Below, piece after piece: positions 47,883-55,230 of a DNA stretch of 64,000 bases. How positions within the stretch are numbered: the first letter of the stretch is position 1; each line of letters starts with the position of its first letter. The DNA is from Prochlorococcus sp. AG-355-P18 (GTDB taxonomy: Bacteria; Cyanobacteriota; Cyanobacteriia; PCC-6307; Cyanobiaceae), in the NCBI GenBank assembly GCA_003280515.1, contig QCER01000003.1:40681-104680 (forward strand), in the 5' to 3' direction. The notes beneath the pieces are model-generated. The model ran no database searches. It saw only the letters and a program-made list of their open reading frames with translations, and was not told where the DNA came from. The position numbers and the translations under genes were made by a program.

Positions 47883-48653
47883 ATGTCACTACTAGTAGCT
47901 GAAAATTTATCTTATTCGTATGCAAAAAATGTAAGCCCGGCTATAAGTAAAGTTTCCATAACAGTTGAATCAGGTACATTAACTGCTCTAGTAGGACCAA
48001 ACGGAGCTGGCAAATCTACTCTTTTAAGAATATTGCAGGGACAATGTATTCCTGATAATGGCCAGATAACAATTGACGGGGAGAAGTTAATTAGACAAAG
48101 ATCTCAGGTGGCACTCATGCCACAAAGAAGCTCTATGAATTGGAAATTTCCAATAACTGTAGAAAAACTAGTTTCATTAGGACAAATAAAATACTCAAAA
48201 TCAAAAAGTAGTAGTCCTTTTCAAATAAAAGCTCTTCTTGCCAACCCTAATGCATGGATTAATAAATGCTGTGAATTGGAGGCCACAATGCAAAGAGTCG
48301 GCATTGCAAATATTGCTAAAAGAAGGCTTGATTCGTTATCTGGTGGACAACAACAAAGAGCTCTATTAGCCAAAACATTAATGTCTCCAGCAAAAATTTT
48401 CCTTCTTGATGAACCTTGTGCAGCTTTAGATCCACCTGCAAAGGAGGATTTTCTAAAAATTGTTCGTCAACTTGCTGATGCTGGTCTTTCTTTAATGGTG
48501 AGCAGTCATGATTGGGGCGCCTCGTTAAATAGTTATGATCAAGTTATTGTTTTGGATAAAGCTGTATTGGCCTGTGGAAGCCCTGATTCCATAAAAGATA
48601 AATTAGAGGATATAAATATCAGCTCTATTGGGGATAATAATTGTTGTGATTAA
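47883..48653 (+). CDS. znuC: Zinc ABC transporter ATP-binding protein ZnuC
   Basis: A 256-residue ABC ATPase energising zinc import. Walker A is GPNGAGKSTL (about residues 37-46), followed by Q-loop MPQRSS, signature LSGGQQQRALLAKTL, Walker B IFLLDEPCAALD and H-loop SSHDWG. It is divergent from znuA. Its partner permease znuB is separated from it by the antisense zur gene, so a single znuC-znuB transcript would run antisense through zur. Confidence 0.95.
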   Translation: MSLLVAENLSYSYAKNVSPAISKVSITVESGTLTALVGPNGAGKSTLLRILQGQCIPDNGQITIDGEKLIRQRSQVALMPQRSSMNWKFPITVEKLVSLGQIKYSKSKSSSPFQIKALLANPNAWINKCCELEATMQRVGIANIAKRRLDSLSGGQQQRALLAKTLMSPAKIFLLDEPCAALDPPAKEDFLKIVRQLADAGLSLMVSSHDWGASLNSYDQVIVLDKAVLACGSPDSIKDKLEDINISSIGDNNCCD

Positions 48654-48667
48654 AAAAATAGTTAGTT

Positions 48668-49102
48668 TTAACTTTGTGCTTGATAGCAGTTCTGGCAAAG
48701 TCCGAAATACTCCAGGGTATGGAACAACAATTGGAATTTCTTTGGATTTGTTTTGGGTGTATGAATATCTTTTACAGGGCACCCTTCCATTTTTGAGGTC
48801 TCACCACATTGAACACATGTCAAATGATGAATGTCTCTATCTACGGGAGTGTAAAGAACCTCTCCTGTTGGGAGATGTCTAGAACGTATTAAACCATGCT
48901 TTATAAGAACTTGAAGATTCCTGTATACAGTTGTCAGTCCCATAGCTTTTCCGCTTTCAATCAATTGTCTATGCAACTCTTGACCGCTCAGTTCATCTTC
49001 ACATTTATTAAGTTCTTCAAGAAGTTGTTCTTGTCTTTTGGTAATGTCAGGCTTAGTTACCATTGTTTCCGAAATCTTTTTTTGTCCCGTATTTTTGATC
49101 AT
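48668..49102 (-). CDS. zur: Fur-family zinc uptake regulator Zur
   Basis: A 144-residue repressor with an N-terminal winged helix (KRQEQLLEELNKCEDELSGQELHRQL, GLTTVYRNLQVLIKHGLI) and a C-terminal dimer/metal domain. That domain has HHLTCVQCGETSKMEGCP and YFGLCQNCYQ, the two CxxC pairs of the structural Zn site. Neighbouring znu genes and the Zur box point to Zur rather than Fur or PerR. It is encoded antisense between znuC (14-nt gap) and znuB (17-nt gap). Met14 is an alternative start that would widen the latter gap. Confidence 0.93.
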   Translation of the reverse strand: MIKNTGQKKISETMVTKPDITKRQEQLLEELNKCEDELSGQELHRQLIESGKAMGLTTVYRNLQVLIKHGLIRSRHLPTGEVLYTPVDRDIHHLTCVQCGETSKMEGCPVKDIHTPKTNPKKFQLLFHTLEYFGLCQNCYQAQS

Positions 49103-49119
49103 ACCGAATCAATAGATTA

Positions 49120-49905
49120 ATGTCTTTTATTAATAGCAGTTGGTGGCTTGTTCCTTTAATAATAACTATTTTTTCAGGAATTCTATGTCCAGCTATGGGA
49201 ACTGTATTAATAACCCATAGGAGATTACTTCAAGTAAATTTAATCTCTCACTGCGTTTTGCCAGGACTTGCTTTAGCCTTAGCGCTTGGAATTCATCCTT
49301 CAATTGGTGGGGTTATCAGTGGTCTTTTAGGTTCTGTAATTGCGGAAAGTTTAACTAATAAAAAGAGTGAAAACTATGAAGCAATAATGAACACAATATT
49401 AGCCGGAATGCTTGGGTTTGGAGTCCTTATAATCCCTTTACTTGGAATAAGGATCGATTTGGAGGCAGTATTATTTGGCGATTTATTGACAGCAAATTTT
49501 GGAGATTTACTTAGAACAATAATTGCTTTTTTAGTATTTATACTTTTAATGACTTTTGGATATGAAAAGGTTGTTTATGTGGGAATGGATCCAGAAGGCG
49601 CATCAGCGAGCGGTATAAACGTTTCTTTATTAAATCTTGCTTTGAGTTTTACAACGGCATTAGTAATTGTTAGTTCAATGTCAGCAGTGGGAGTAATTCT
49701 TGTAATTGCTCTTCTTTCTACGCCAACTTTGTTAGGGCTAAATAAGGCTCATAGTTTAAGAATTGCAATGATGAGGTCTTCATTTTTTGGATTATGTATC
49801 TCACTTCTTGGATTTATTCTCTCTATAGTCTTTAATCTTTCGCCTGGACCTGCAATTAGCGTTATTTGTGTTGCGTCCCTTTTAATTCCTAAGCTTCACA
49901 AATAA
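49120..49905 (+). CDS. znuB: Zinc ABC transporter permease ZnuB
   Basis: A 261-residue cluster 9 (ABC-3) permease with about eight hydrophobic segments. Family segments seen are AMGTVLITHRRLLQVNLISHCVLPGLALALALGI near the N-terminus and AVGVILVIALLSTPTLLGLNKAHSL near the C-terminus. It starts 17 nt from the divergent zur start, so its promoter lies inside zur or it is read from znuC. Ends directly against a small minus-strand gene. Confidence 0.94.
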   Translation: MSFINSSWWLVPLIITIFSGILCPAMGTVLITHRRLLQVNLISHCVLPGLALALALGIHPSIGGVISGLLGSVIAESLTNKKSENYEAIMNTILAGMLGFGVLIIPLLGIRIDLEAVLFGDLLTANFGDLLRTIIAFLVFILLMTFGYEKVVYVGMDPEGASASGINVSLLNLALSFTTALVIVSSMSAVGVILVIALLSTPTLLGLNKAHSLRIAMMRSSFFGLCISLLGFILSIVFNLSPGPAISVICVASLLIPKLHK

Positions 49906-50052
49906 TTAAATCTTAAATGTCCAATTAGAATTTAATGCTTGAGCTTCTGGATTGTTTTTTAAAGCTACTTCCATAGCTTCTTTTTTATTATTAGCTATAA
50001 CAACTTCATCAAATTCCTTTCCATTTTTTTTAAGACTTACTTTGAAACGCAT
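49906..50052 (-). CDS. Small conserved-looking protein, unknown
   Basis: A 48-residue ORF beginning MRFKVSLKKNGKEFDEVVIA, followed by NNKKEAMEVALKNNPEAQAL and ending NSNWTFKI. It looks like a compact beta-alpha-beta unit with good codon structure, and it fills the space exactly between znuB and the next gene. No known family; Prochlorococcus has many such proteins. Confidence 0.68.
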   Translation of the reverse strand: MRFKVSLKKNGKEFDEVVIANNKKEAMEVALKNNPEAQALNSNWTFKI

Positions 50053-50135
50053 AAAAATTATTTAATTAATCAAAAGTTAACCACTAGGCAACTAGATTTA
50101 AACACTTTTAAAAGTTAATTGATGAAATAGAGACT

Positions 50136-50384
50136 TTAGTTATTCTGAAGTTTTTCTACTACAGATTCTTTCTCAATCTTAGCTACATCCTGTAATCCAT
50201 TAGCATCAAACCAAGGAGCGTTTTCCCAATTAAATCCTTCCCCAAAAGTATTATCGGGAGCAGCCACGTACCAGTGACATGACGAATCGGGAACATCTAC
50301 AGCACATTTTGACCAGTCAGCTTCCCATTGTGGAACTTGTACCCACATTACAGATGCTAATAAAAAAGAAAAAATAAAATTCAT
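50136..50384 (-). CDS. Small secreted Trp-rich protein, unknown
   Basis: An 82-residue protein with a short signal peptide (about residues 1-16). The mature part is rich in Trp and acidic residues with two Cys (DWSKCAVDVPDSSCHWYVAA), likely a disulfide, and a C-terminal charged helix. The function is unknown; periplasmic or lumenal location is inferred. Confidence 0.7.
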   Translation of the reverse strand: MNFIFSFLLASVMWVQVPQWEADWSKCAVDVPDSSCHWYVAAPDNTFGEGFNWENAPWFDANGLQDVAKIEKESVVEKLQNN

Positions 50385-50393
50385 AATTATCGG

Positions 50394-50537
50394 TTAGCAA
50401 AATTTTGAAAGATTTTTTTCACATTCTTTCTTTCTTTTCTTCCAATAATTTTCAAGAATTTGATATTTATGCTTATTTTTAAATTGACTTAAATGAATAT
50501 TATTCTGATTAAGAAGTGAAGTGTTTTTGATTTTCAT
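50394..50537 (-). CDS. Possible small basic protein, unknown
   Basis: A 47-residue ORF with a strongly basic C-terminal half (ILENYWKKRKKECEKNLSKFC) and a polar N-terminus. Codon use is compatible with coding in this genome, but AT-rich sequence makes chance ORFs of this size common. Reported as a candidate only. Confidence 0.4.
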   Translation of the reverse strand: MKIKNTSLLNQNNIHLSQFKNKHKYQILENYWKKRKKECEKNLSKFC

Positions 50538-50614
50538 GACTCAAGCTGTCAATGTAGAACATATTTAAGACACTTTATAGATTTTTTGAAGTGAATTTAT
50601 ACTTAATTTTTGTC

Positions 50615-50749
50615 CTACTTTTGTGTAGGTAAGTATTTTTCGGGATTATTTTCAATATAAGTAAGCGAATATTTGACAACACCCACTATTACTGAAAAAA
50701 GAGCAATTGCCGAAATAATAAAAATGATTTTTTTGTAAATTCTTTTCAT
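50615..50749 (-). CDS. Small single-span membrane protein, unknown
   Basis: A 44-residue ORF with basic start MKRIYKK, one hydrophobic helix (residues 8-27) and a polar tail NNPEKYLPTQK. The clean N-in, single-helix design is like other picocyanobacterial microproteins. No family recognised. Confidence 0.55.
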   Translation of the reverse strand: MKRIYKKIIFIISAIALFSVIVGVVKYSLTYIENNPEKYLPTQK

Positions 50750-50821
50750 GAATTTTTTATGTTTTCGATTATTTTTTCATCAACGTCCAATTTTTCTGAA
50801 AGATTTAAATAATTAGTAATT

Positions 50822-50827
50822 TATACT
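50822..50827 (+). promoter_or_regulatory. Probable -10 box of sRNA candidate A
   Basis: TATACT, with a G-containing start region about 7 nt downstream, placed so that the transcript would cover the hairpin and terminator of the sRNA at 50834-50937. No clear -35 element. Confidence 0.45.
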
Positions 50828-50833
50828 GTAGCC

Positions 50834-50937
50834 TTTTAAATTAACTACGGAGTAGATTAAATACATCAGAAACTCCTCACACACTTTTTTCTGATAACTT
50901 TAAAAGTACTCGGCCGCAAAGTTTGAGTACTTTTTGT
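50834..50937 (+). ncRNA. sRNA candidate A with the Yfr1 11-nt element in a hairpin loop
   Basis: The element ACTCCTCACAC (50872-50882), identical to that of Yfr1, lies within and next to the loop of an 8-bp hairpin ATCAGAAA/TTTCTGAT (50865-50872 with 50888-50895). A Rho-independent terminator follows: AAAAGTACTC/GAGTACTTTT (50902-50911 with 50925-50934) and a T-rich tail. The region has no ORF. The start is estimated from the -10 box. Its family (a Yfr1 relative, a Yfr2/Yfr10-type RNA or new) is not settled. Confidence 0.68.
50902..50937 (+). terminator. Terminator of sRNA candidate A
   Basis: A 10-bp perfect stem AAAAGTACTC/GAGTACTTTT with a 13-nt loop, then T residues. The only plus-strand transcript it can end is the sRNA just upstream. 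Confidence 0.75.
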
Positions 50938-51017
50938 ATTTTTTTGAGATGTGACAGTTAAAATAGAGGTCTATTAGGCATTACATATTTTAAATTTAAG
51001 TGTGATATTAAATTTGT

Positions 51018-51110
51018 GTGTAGGAGGAATTGATTTATTTCAGTGGAAACAAGGAAACACTTGATATAAATTAATTTTAAAAGATCTCTCTTTGAGGGGT
51101 CTTTTTTTTT
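51018..51110 (+). ncRNA. sRNA candidate B, Yfr2-family-like
   Basis: Contains GTGGAAACAAGGAAACAC (51043-51060), that is, two GGAAACA copies held in a loop closed by CAGTG/CACTTG pairing. It is followed by a terminator. Repeated GGAAACA in a loop is the hallmark I recall for the Yfr2-5 RNAs of Prochlorococcus. The start near 51018 is inferred from a TATTAA box at 51006-51011. It stands about 80 nt downstream of sRNA candidate A on the same strand. Confidence 0.62.
51080..51110 (+). terminator. Terminator of sRNA candidate B
   Basis: Stem AAAAGATCTCTC/GAGGGGTCTTTT with G-U pairs, a short loop, and nine or more T residues. Strong Rho-independent signal on the plus strand. Confidence 0.8.
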
Positions 51111-51240
51111 GGGATTATTAGAAATAAATATTAAATTCTGAATATAAAAAACAAATATGCTTTCTTCCAAAATAATTAGGTCGTCATTACAAATTAGTAA
51201 TTTAATTCGTTAGATTATGAGTCGTTAAATTCTTCTGTTA

Positions 51241-51624
51241 ATGCAAATACTTTTTTTAACAATTTTAATTTGTTCAAGCTTTTTATTCCCTTCCTCATCA
51301 TTTGCTTCACATATAGAACTAAAACCTTGTGTAGAGATTGCTCATTGTGTACGAGAAGAATGGGAGGTTAATAAGATTGAGAAACCTTTTGAAGAGATTA
51401 AAACATTTATCGAAAACACTCCAAGAACTGAGATTGTAGAAATTGATGGCGATTATCTTCATGCTGAGGCAACCAGTAAATGGATGAAGTATGTAGACGA
51501 CTTAGAAGTATCCTTTCTACCTGAATCAAACATCTTATCAATAAGATCAGAATCAAGAGTTGGAGAAAGTGATTTGGGAGTCAATCAAAAAAGAGTTGAT
51601 TTACTAAAATCAAAAATGTTTTAA
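51241..51624 (+). CDS. DUF1499 secreted protein
   Basis: A 127-residue protein with a signal peptide (about residues 1-23, ending SSSFASH). The mature domain shows the DUF1499 pattern: TEIVEIDGDYLHAEATSKWMKYVDDLEVSF, then LSIRSESRVGESDLGVNQKRVDLL. Two Cys lie near the mature N-terminus. The family is widespread in cyanobacteria and plants and has no established function. Confidence 0.88.
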   Translation: MQILFLTILICSSFLFPSSSFASHIELKPCVEIAHCVREEWEVNKIEKPFEEIKTFIENTPRTEIVEIDGDYLHAEATSKWMKYVDDLEVSFLPESNILSIRSESRVGESDLGVNQKRVDLLKSKMF

Positions 51625-51707
51625 GATAAAAAGTAAAATAAATAATTTGTTTTTATTGTTTTTTGTATAACTTTTCCATTTTTAAAAAAAATTAGCAGAT
51701 AAAAAAG

Positions 51708-51722
51708 TGATAATTATCATCA
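51708..51722. promoter_or_regulatory. Zur/Fur-type box upstream of a small membrane protein
   Basis: TGATAATTATCATCA matches TGATAATNATTATCA at 13 of 14 specified positions, as good as the site between znuA and znuC. It lies 41 nt upstream of the ORF at 51764 and downstream of DUF1499, so the membrane protein is the likely target. A Fur site cannot be excluded. Confidence 0.6.
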
Positions 51723-51763
51723 TGCCTTGGTAATGGCTAATTTATTAGATTTTCTCTAAAAAG

Positions 51764-52048
51764 ATGATCATAAATTTCATATATTTATTTTTATCTATTT
51801 TTGTTTTTTTCTGGTTTTATATAAACATTAAAAAAAATGGACTTAAATGGATAATCAAAGGTCTTTTTCAAGTTGGAATATTGGTATTATTCATTGGAGG
51901 GTTTTTTAAGATATTTTTCACCTTACCCCCTAATTTATTTATAAAAATATTTTTTCTTATTATTTATACATGGTGCACTGTTGGAATTAATGTAAATTTC
52001 ATGATCCCTTTAATTAATTTGATTGACCAAAAAATAGTGAAAAAATAA
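51764..52048 (+). CDS. Small membrane protein, putative Zur-regulated
   Basis: A 94-residue protein with three hydrophobic segments (about residues 3-19, 33-50 and 55-85) and few charges apart from KK at segment ends and the C-terminus. No recognised family and no obvious metal-binding motif. The interest lies in the near-consensus Zur-type palindrome 41 nt upstream. Confidence 0.68.
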   Translation: MIINFIYLFLSIFVFFWFYINIKKNGLKWIIKGLFQVGILVLFIGGFFKIFFTLPPNLFIKIFFLIIYTWCTVGINVNFMIPLINLIDQKIVKK

Positions 52049-52123
52049 GACTAAAATGTGATTTAATTTCTAGTGCAAAAATAAATCTATTAACTTTATT
52101 TGCAATATTAAAATTTTAAAGAT

Positions 52124-52234
52124 TTATTTTTTTCCTTTTGAAAGTCTTTTTCTTGTATACCTAGTCTTTAATGCCAAATCTGTAATTATATATATTCCAA
52201 ATAAAAGAATAAATATTCCAATAAAGTATTTCAT
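52124..52234 (-). CDS. Small single-span membrane protein, unknown
   Basis: A 36-residue ORF: hydrophobic helix (residues 3-20) followed by a strongly basic tail (KTRYTRKRLSKGKK). The positive tail implies a cytoplasmic C-terminus. No family recognised. Confidence 0.55.
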   Translation of the reverse strand: MKYFIGIFILLFGIYIITDLALKTRYTRKRLSKGKK

Positions 52235-52263
52235 TATATTTTTTTAATTACTATGTTTGAGTT

Positions 52264-52671
52264 TTATTCATGATGCCAACTAATTTTAATATCTATTTCT
52301 TGAGATAAATTTCTTGTAACTGGACATTCTTTGGAAGCTTTTTTCAAAAAATCAATAGTTTCATTGGAAGTGCTCTCTGGTATAAAAATATCTATTATTA
52401 GTTCTTTTATCTTCCTCTCGCTATTTTCTGTCATTACTTTTTCAATATTTAAATATATACCTTTAAAATCAAATCCTTTCGATTTGGCTTTGATTGCCAT
52501 GATAGTAAGCAGGCAAGTACCTAGAGATGTTGCTAATAAATCAGTTGGGGAAAAACTTTCACCTTTACCGAAGTGATCTAAAGGTGCATCAGTTCTAATA
52601 AGACTTCCAGATTGTAGATGAATAGCCTCACAGTTTAAATTTCCTAAATAAGAACATTTAATTTTAGTCAT
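52264..52671 (-). CDS. OsmC/Ohr-family protein
   Basis: A 135-residue cytoplasmic protein that would reduce organic hydroperoxides through two redox cysteines: Cys53 in SLGTCLLTIMAI and Cys116 in KECPVTRNLSQ. The FSPTDLLATSLG stretch is the usual lead-in to the first Cys. OsmC and YhfA-type subgroups are not separated here. Confidence 0.9.
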   Translation of the reverse strand: MTKIKCSYLGNLNCEAIHLQSGSLIRTDAPLDHFGKGESFSPTDLLATSLGTCLLTIMAIKAKSKGFDFKGIYLNIEKVMTENSERKIKELIIDIFIPESTSNETIDFLKKASKECPVTRNLSQEIDIKISWHHE

Positions 52672-52797
52672 TTAAAAAAATTAAATTAAGAAAATATTAT
52701 TAATAAAAAATTATGGAACATAACAAGATTATTGATGAGAAATTTTTATTTGTATATTAGTGGAGTATTAATGAAATTCATCATTTAAGTTTTGAAA

Positions 52798-53040
52798 TCA
52801 GTTTTTATATCCATATTCCTTTAAGCAATACTCAAATAATTCATTTGATTTATTAAGAGTTCTTTTATTTTTATTTTTTAGATCGAAACATTCATTTAAA
52901 ACACGTATGGATTCATTTAGCAATGATTCTTCTTTATTTTTTATATCTTTAACTTGATTTATATAAATTAATTTTTTAATCCCAATTAGGGAAAATATGA
53001 TTATTGATATTGTAAAAATTGCTATTTTCAATTTATTCAT
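52798..53040 (-). CDS. Small membrane-anchored protein, unknown
   Basis: An 80-residue protein with an N-terminal hydrophobic anchor (residues 5-24). A polar, helix-prone domain follows with two Cys about 21 residues apart (LNECFDLKN and FEYCLKEYGYKN). No family recognised. Confidence 0.62.
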   Translation of the reverse strand: MNKLKIAIFTISIIIFSLIGIKKLIYINQVKDIKNKEESLLNESIRVLNECFDLKNKNKRTLNKSNELFEYCLKEYGYKN

Positions 53041-53104
53041 ACAATTAGTTATTACAAATATTTTAATTTATTTAATATCTAAAAACTTTATATAGCTTAT
53101 AGAA

Positions 53105-53206
53105 CTAAGTAATTACATATGTAGCGGCTGTTATTGCAATGGCAGTAATTGAAATGAAGATGTATGGAACGACCTTTAAAGGTATATATAGATTATTTTT
53201 AGACAT
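53105..53206 (-). CDS. 33-residue single-span membrane protein, unknown
   Basis: An ORF of 33 residues starting MSKNNLYIPLKVV, then a hydrophobic helix rich in Ile/Ala/Thr to the C-terminus. It has the size and shape of small photosynthetic-complex subunits, but no known one matches by eye. Candidate only. Confidence 0.5.
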   Translation of the reverse strand: MSKNNLYIPLKVVPYIFISITAIAITAATYVIT

Positions 53207-53321
53207 AACTAGAACCTTTATACAAATAATTACATTCCCTTTAAACTTTATAAGTCTTCAAATATACAAATTAATTTTCTTTGCATAAATTCAATCCTTT
53301 TAAAGATTAACAAATTTATAT

Positions 53322-53546
53322 TCATTGAATTTTCATTAAATAAAGTATCTCTAAATCTTGTCTTGAGTCCGATATTTTTCTTTTTAAGAAGATTAATTCT
53401 TCTTGGCTCATTTTTGATTCTTTTATCATCAATTCTGCTTGTTTAATAGCATGTTCTATATTTCTAATTTTAATTTCTCTTATTGAGGGATTATCTTTAC
53501 ATGCTTTTTTAGTATTTGCATCTAACATGTGTACGAAAAAAATCAC
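53322..53546 (-). CDS. Small helical protein, unknown
   Basis: A 74-residue ORF; Met7 (53528) may be the true start since the first six residues are hydrophobic and unlike the rest. The remainder is a charged, probably coiled-coil helix pair (IKQAELMIKESKMSQEELIFLKRKISDSRQDLEIL). No family recognised. Confidence 0.6.
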   Translation of the reverse strand: MIFFVHMLDANTKKACKDNPSIREIKIRNIEHAIKQAELMIKESKMSQEELIFLKRKISDSRQDLEILYLMKIQ

Positions 53547-53639
53547 CTTGAATATAATCCAAATTAAAACTTCATTATGCTAAAACCGCAAATTTAAATA
53601 AAATTAATTATTATTAACATAAGAACTTTAACCTTAGCT

Positions 53640-53674
53640 AACCCTCTCTTCAATTGATCGAGTGGGTTTTTTTT
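53640..53674 (+). terminator. Rho-independent terminator without an obvious upstream gene
   Basis: AACCC-t-CTC / GAG-t-GGGTT with an 11-nt loop, followed by an unbroken run of eight T. It points plus, but no plus-strand gene lies in the preceding 1.5 kb, so it may end an unannotated transcript or act as an attenuator before the gene at 53709. Confidence 0.65.
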
Positions 53675-53708
53675 ATGGTGTAATATACTCCTAGCATTTA
53701 CTATTAAT

Positions 53709-54083
53709 TTGGAAGATTCAAAACTTAATCCTAAGGAAAATAATTCAATCGAATCGTCCCCCAATTTGAATGAAGACAATAAAGATCTTAATGAGGGGAA
53801 TAAAAAAGAAGAAAATGTTAAGGCATTTACAGAATTTCTGGAGAAAGCAAGTAATCAAGATTCTTCAGAAGAAAAAGTAAAACTTGATTCTGAGCAACAA
53901 AAACTAAAAATTGACAAATCACTTTTCAAAAGATTTCTTGATAATGGATTTGATGGCATTTCAACTAACCCAAACTATAAAATGTTGGCATTATTAATAG
54001 TCCTTTTAATTAATCTGTCTCTATTTTTTGTGATTGGCAATATGGGTAAAGCGTTTTTAAGAAATGCAGGAATTATGGGTTAA
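53709..54083 (+). CDS. Tail-anchored acidic protein, unknown
   Basis: A 124-residue protein from TTG at 53709. The N-terminal 85 residues are very acidic and Asn-rich, and a single hydrophobic helix (MLALLIVLLINLSLFFVIG, about 94-112) sits near the C-terminus, ending KAFLRNAGIMG. The SLFKRFLDNGFDGISTNPNYKML segment before the helix looks conserved in style. A terminator hairpin lies just upstream. No family recognised. Confidence 0.7.
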   Translation: MEDSKLNPKENNSIESSPNLNEDNKDLNEGNKKEENVKAFTEFLEKASNQDSSEEKVKLDSEQQKLKIDKSLFKRFLDNGFDGISTNPNYKMLALLIVLLINLSLFFVIGNMGKAFLRNAGIMG

Positions 54084-54178
54084 GATTTATTTATTTCTTT
54101 TTGGATATTCATCTTTACAATTTTGATTCTTCAAATGAAACTGTGATATTTTCTTGTCAAATAATATTTAAATAAAAT

Positions 54179-54340
54179 TTGGATAATAAAGAGCCAGAAA
54201 ATCCAGTAGTTTATCTTTCTAATTTAGTCAAGAAATTAGATGTAAAAAACAGAAATGGTTTAGTAGCCTTAGCAATAGTAAACCTTTTAGTGATTCTTTT
54301 ATTTAAATTTTATTTGAAAGGATCTGGATTATTATCTTGA
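54179..54340 (+). CDS. Small tail-anchored protein, unknown
   Basis: A 53-residue ORF with a TTG start (54179). A polar N-terminus (MDNKEPENPVVYLSNLVKKLDVKN is its sense in parts) is followed by one hydrophobic helix (residues 29-46). Its layout echoes the preceding 124-residue tail-anchored protein. No family recognised. Confidence 0.55.
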   Translation: MDNKEPENPVVYLSNLVKKLDVKNRNGLVALAIVNLLVILLFKFYLKGSGLLS

Positions 54341-54374
54341 ATTTAACTGCTGGTAGTATTATCCAGTGTTTTAA

Positions 54375-55145
54375 TTAATCATTAGAGATTGAATTTGAAT
54401 TTAACAAGGAAATTGAAGGCCTTATATAAATAAAAATAGACCCATACATATCTTGCATAATTCTCATTTCATCGTCTAAATATAAAATTGAAACCTGGCA
54501 ATTTGGCGATTCTTTATTCCAAGGTAACTTATTCCATACCTCTTTAACTGGATACCATCTATCCATAAGTAATTCACTAAATAATGGAATCTCATTAAGT
54601 CCATCAACTTTGGAAACTTTTGTCTTTTGTAAGTTCATATAAAGTAAATTATTTCTTAAAACTAAATCACTTGCTAGGGTTATTACTCTTCCACCAAAAG
54701 TAGGCAATAGTTTGAACCAACCTAAGATAGGAATAGTTGTAAGCCCAAATATTGTAGTGTCAAAAGTAGATATAAATTCTTTTTTTTCAAAATCAATCTT
54801 TTGAGCAATTCTCCCAATAGTTGATATGCCAAAGGATCCTACTTGCAATTGATGTAATTTAAAAAAAAGATTACTTTTAAATTCATCATTTAATGCCTTT
54901 TCAATGGCAAGGAAGAAAGGAGAACTTCGAAATAATTCAACATTAGAAAAAATCAATTCCCACTCTCCAGACAATAATTTTTCTGATATTTCAAAACTAA
55001 AGTCTTTAAGAGCATCAATCAATTCATCCATTTCATTAGCTTTTTCCTTATACATAGGAGAAATTAATTTATTTAATCTTTGCCCTCTATCTGTAACAGC
55101 AGCTATTTTATATATATTTGACTTTATCTCTCCAATTTCTTTCAT
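54375..55145 (-). CDS. PAP/fibrillin family protein
   Basis: A 256-residue protein of the plastid-lipid-associated family, lipocalin-like. Diagnostic parts are LLSGEWELIFSNVELFRSSPFFLAIEKAL near residues 57-85 and the C-terminal region with LYLDDEMRIMQDMYGSIFIYIR. Cyanobacterial and plastid fibrillins associate with thylakoids or plastoglobules and are linked to photoprotection. No leader. A second family member is at 57575. Confidence 0.9.
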   Translation of the reverse strand: MKEIGEIKSNIYKIAAVTDRGQRLNKLISPMYKEKANEMDELIDALKDFSFEISEKLLSGEWELIFSNVELFRSSPFFLAIEKALNDEFKSNLFFKLHQLQVGSFGISTIGRIAQKIDFEKKEFISTFDTTIFGLTTIPILGWFKLLPTFGGRVITLASDLVLRNNLLYMNLQKTKVSKVDGLNEIPLFSELLMDRWYPVKEVWNKLPWNKESPNCQVSILYLDDEMRIMQDMYGSIFIYIRPSISLLNSNSISND

Positions 55146-55230
55146 AACTCCAATACAAGAAATACTAATTAATCTTAGGAATTTAATTTATAGTTGATGG
55201 TAATTTTAATAATGCTGGTAATAAAATCAA

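Noticed and set aside
48628..49120. Two plus-strand ORFs over zur
   Set aside because: They are antisense to zur, whose helix-turn-helix and CxxC motifs are intact; no family features in the plus frames.
50958..51170. 70-residue minus-strand ORF over the Yfr2-like RNA
   Set aside because: Low-complexity reading of terminator and spacer sequence, antisense to the better supported sRNA.
52695..52760. Short ORF between OsmC and the next gene
   Set aside because: Only about 15 codons with no start context or pattern; treated as spacer.
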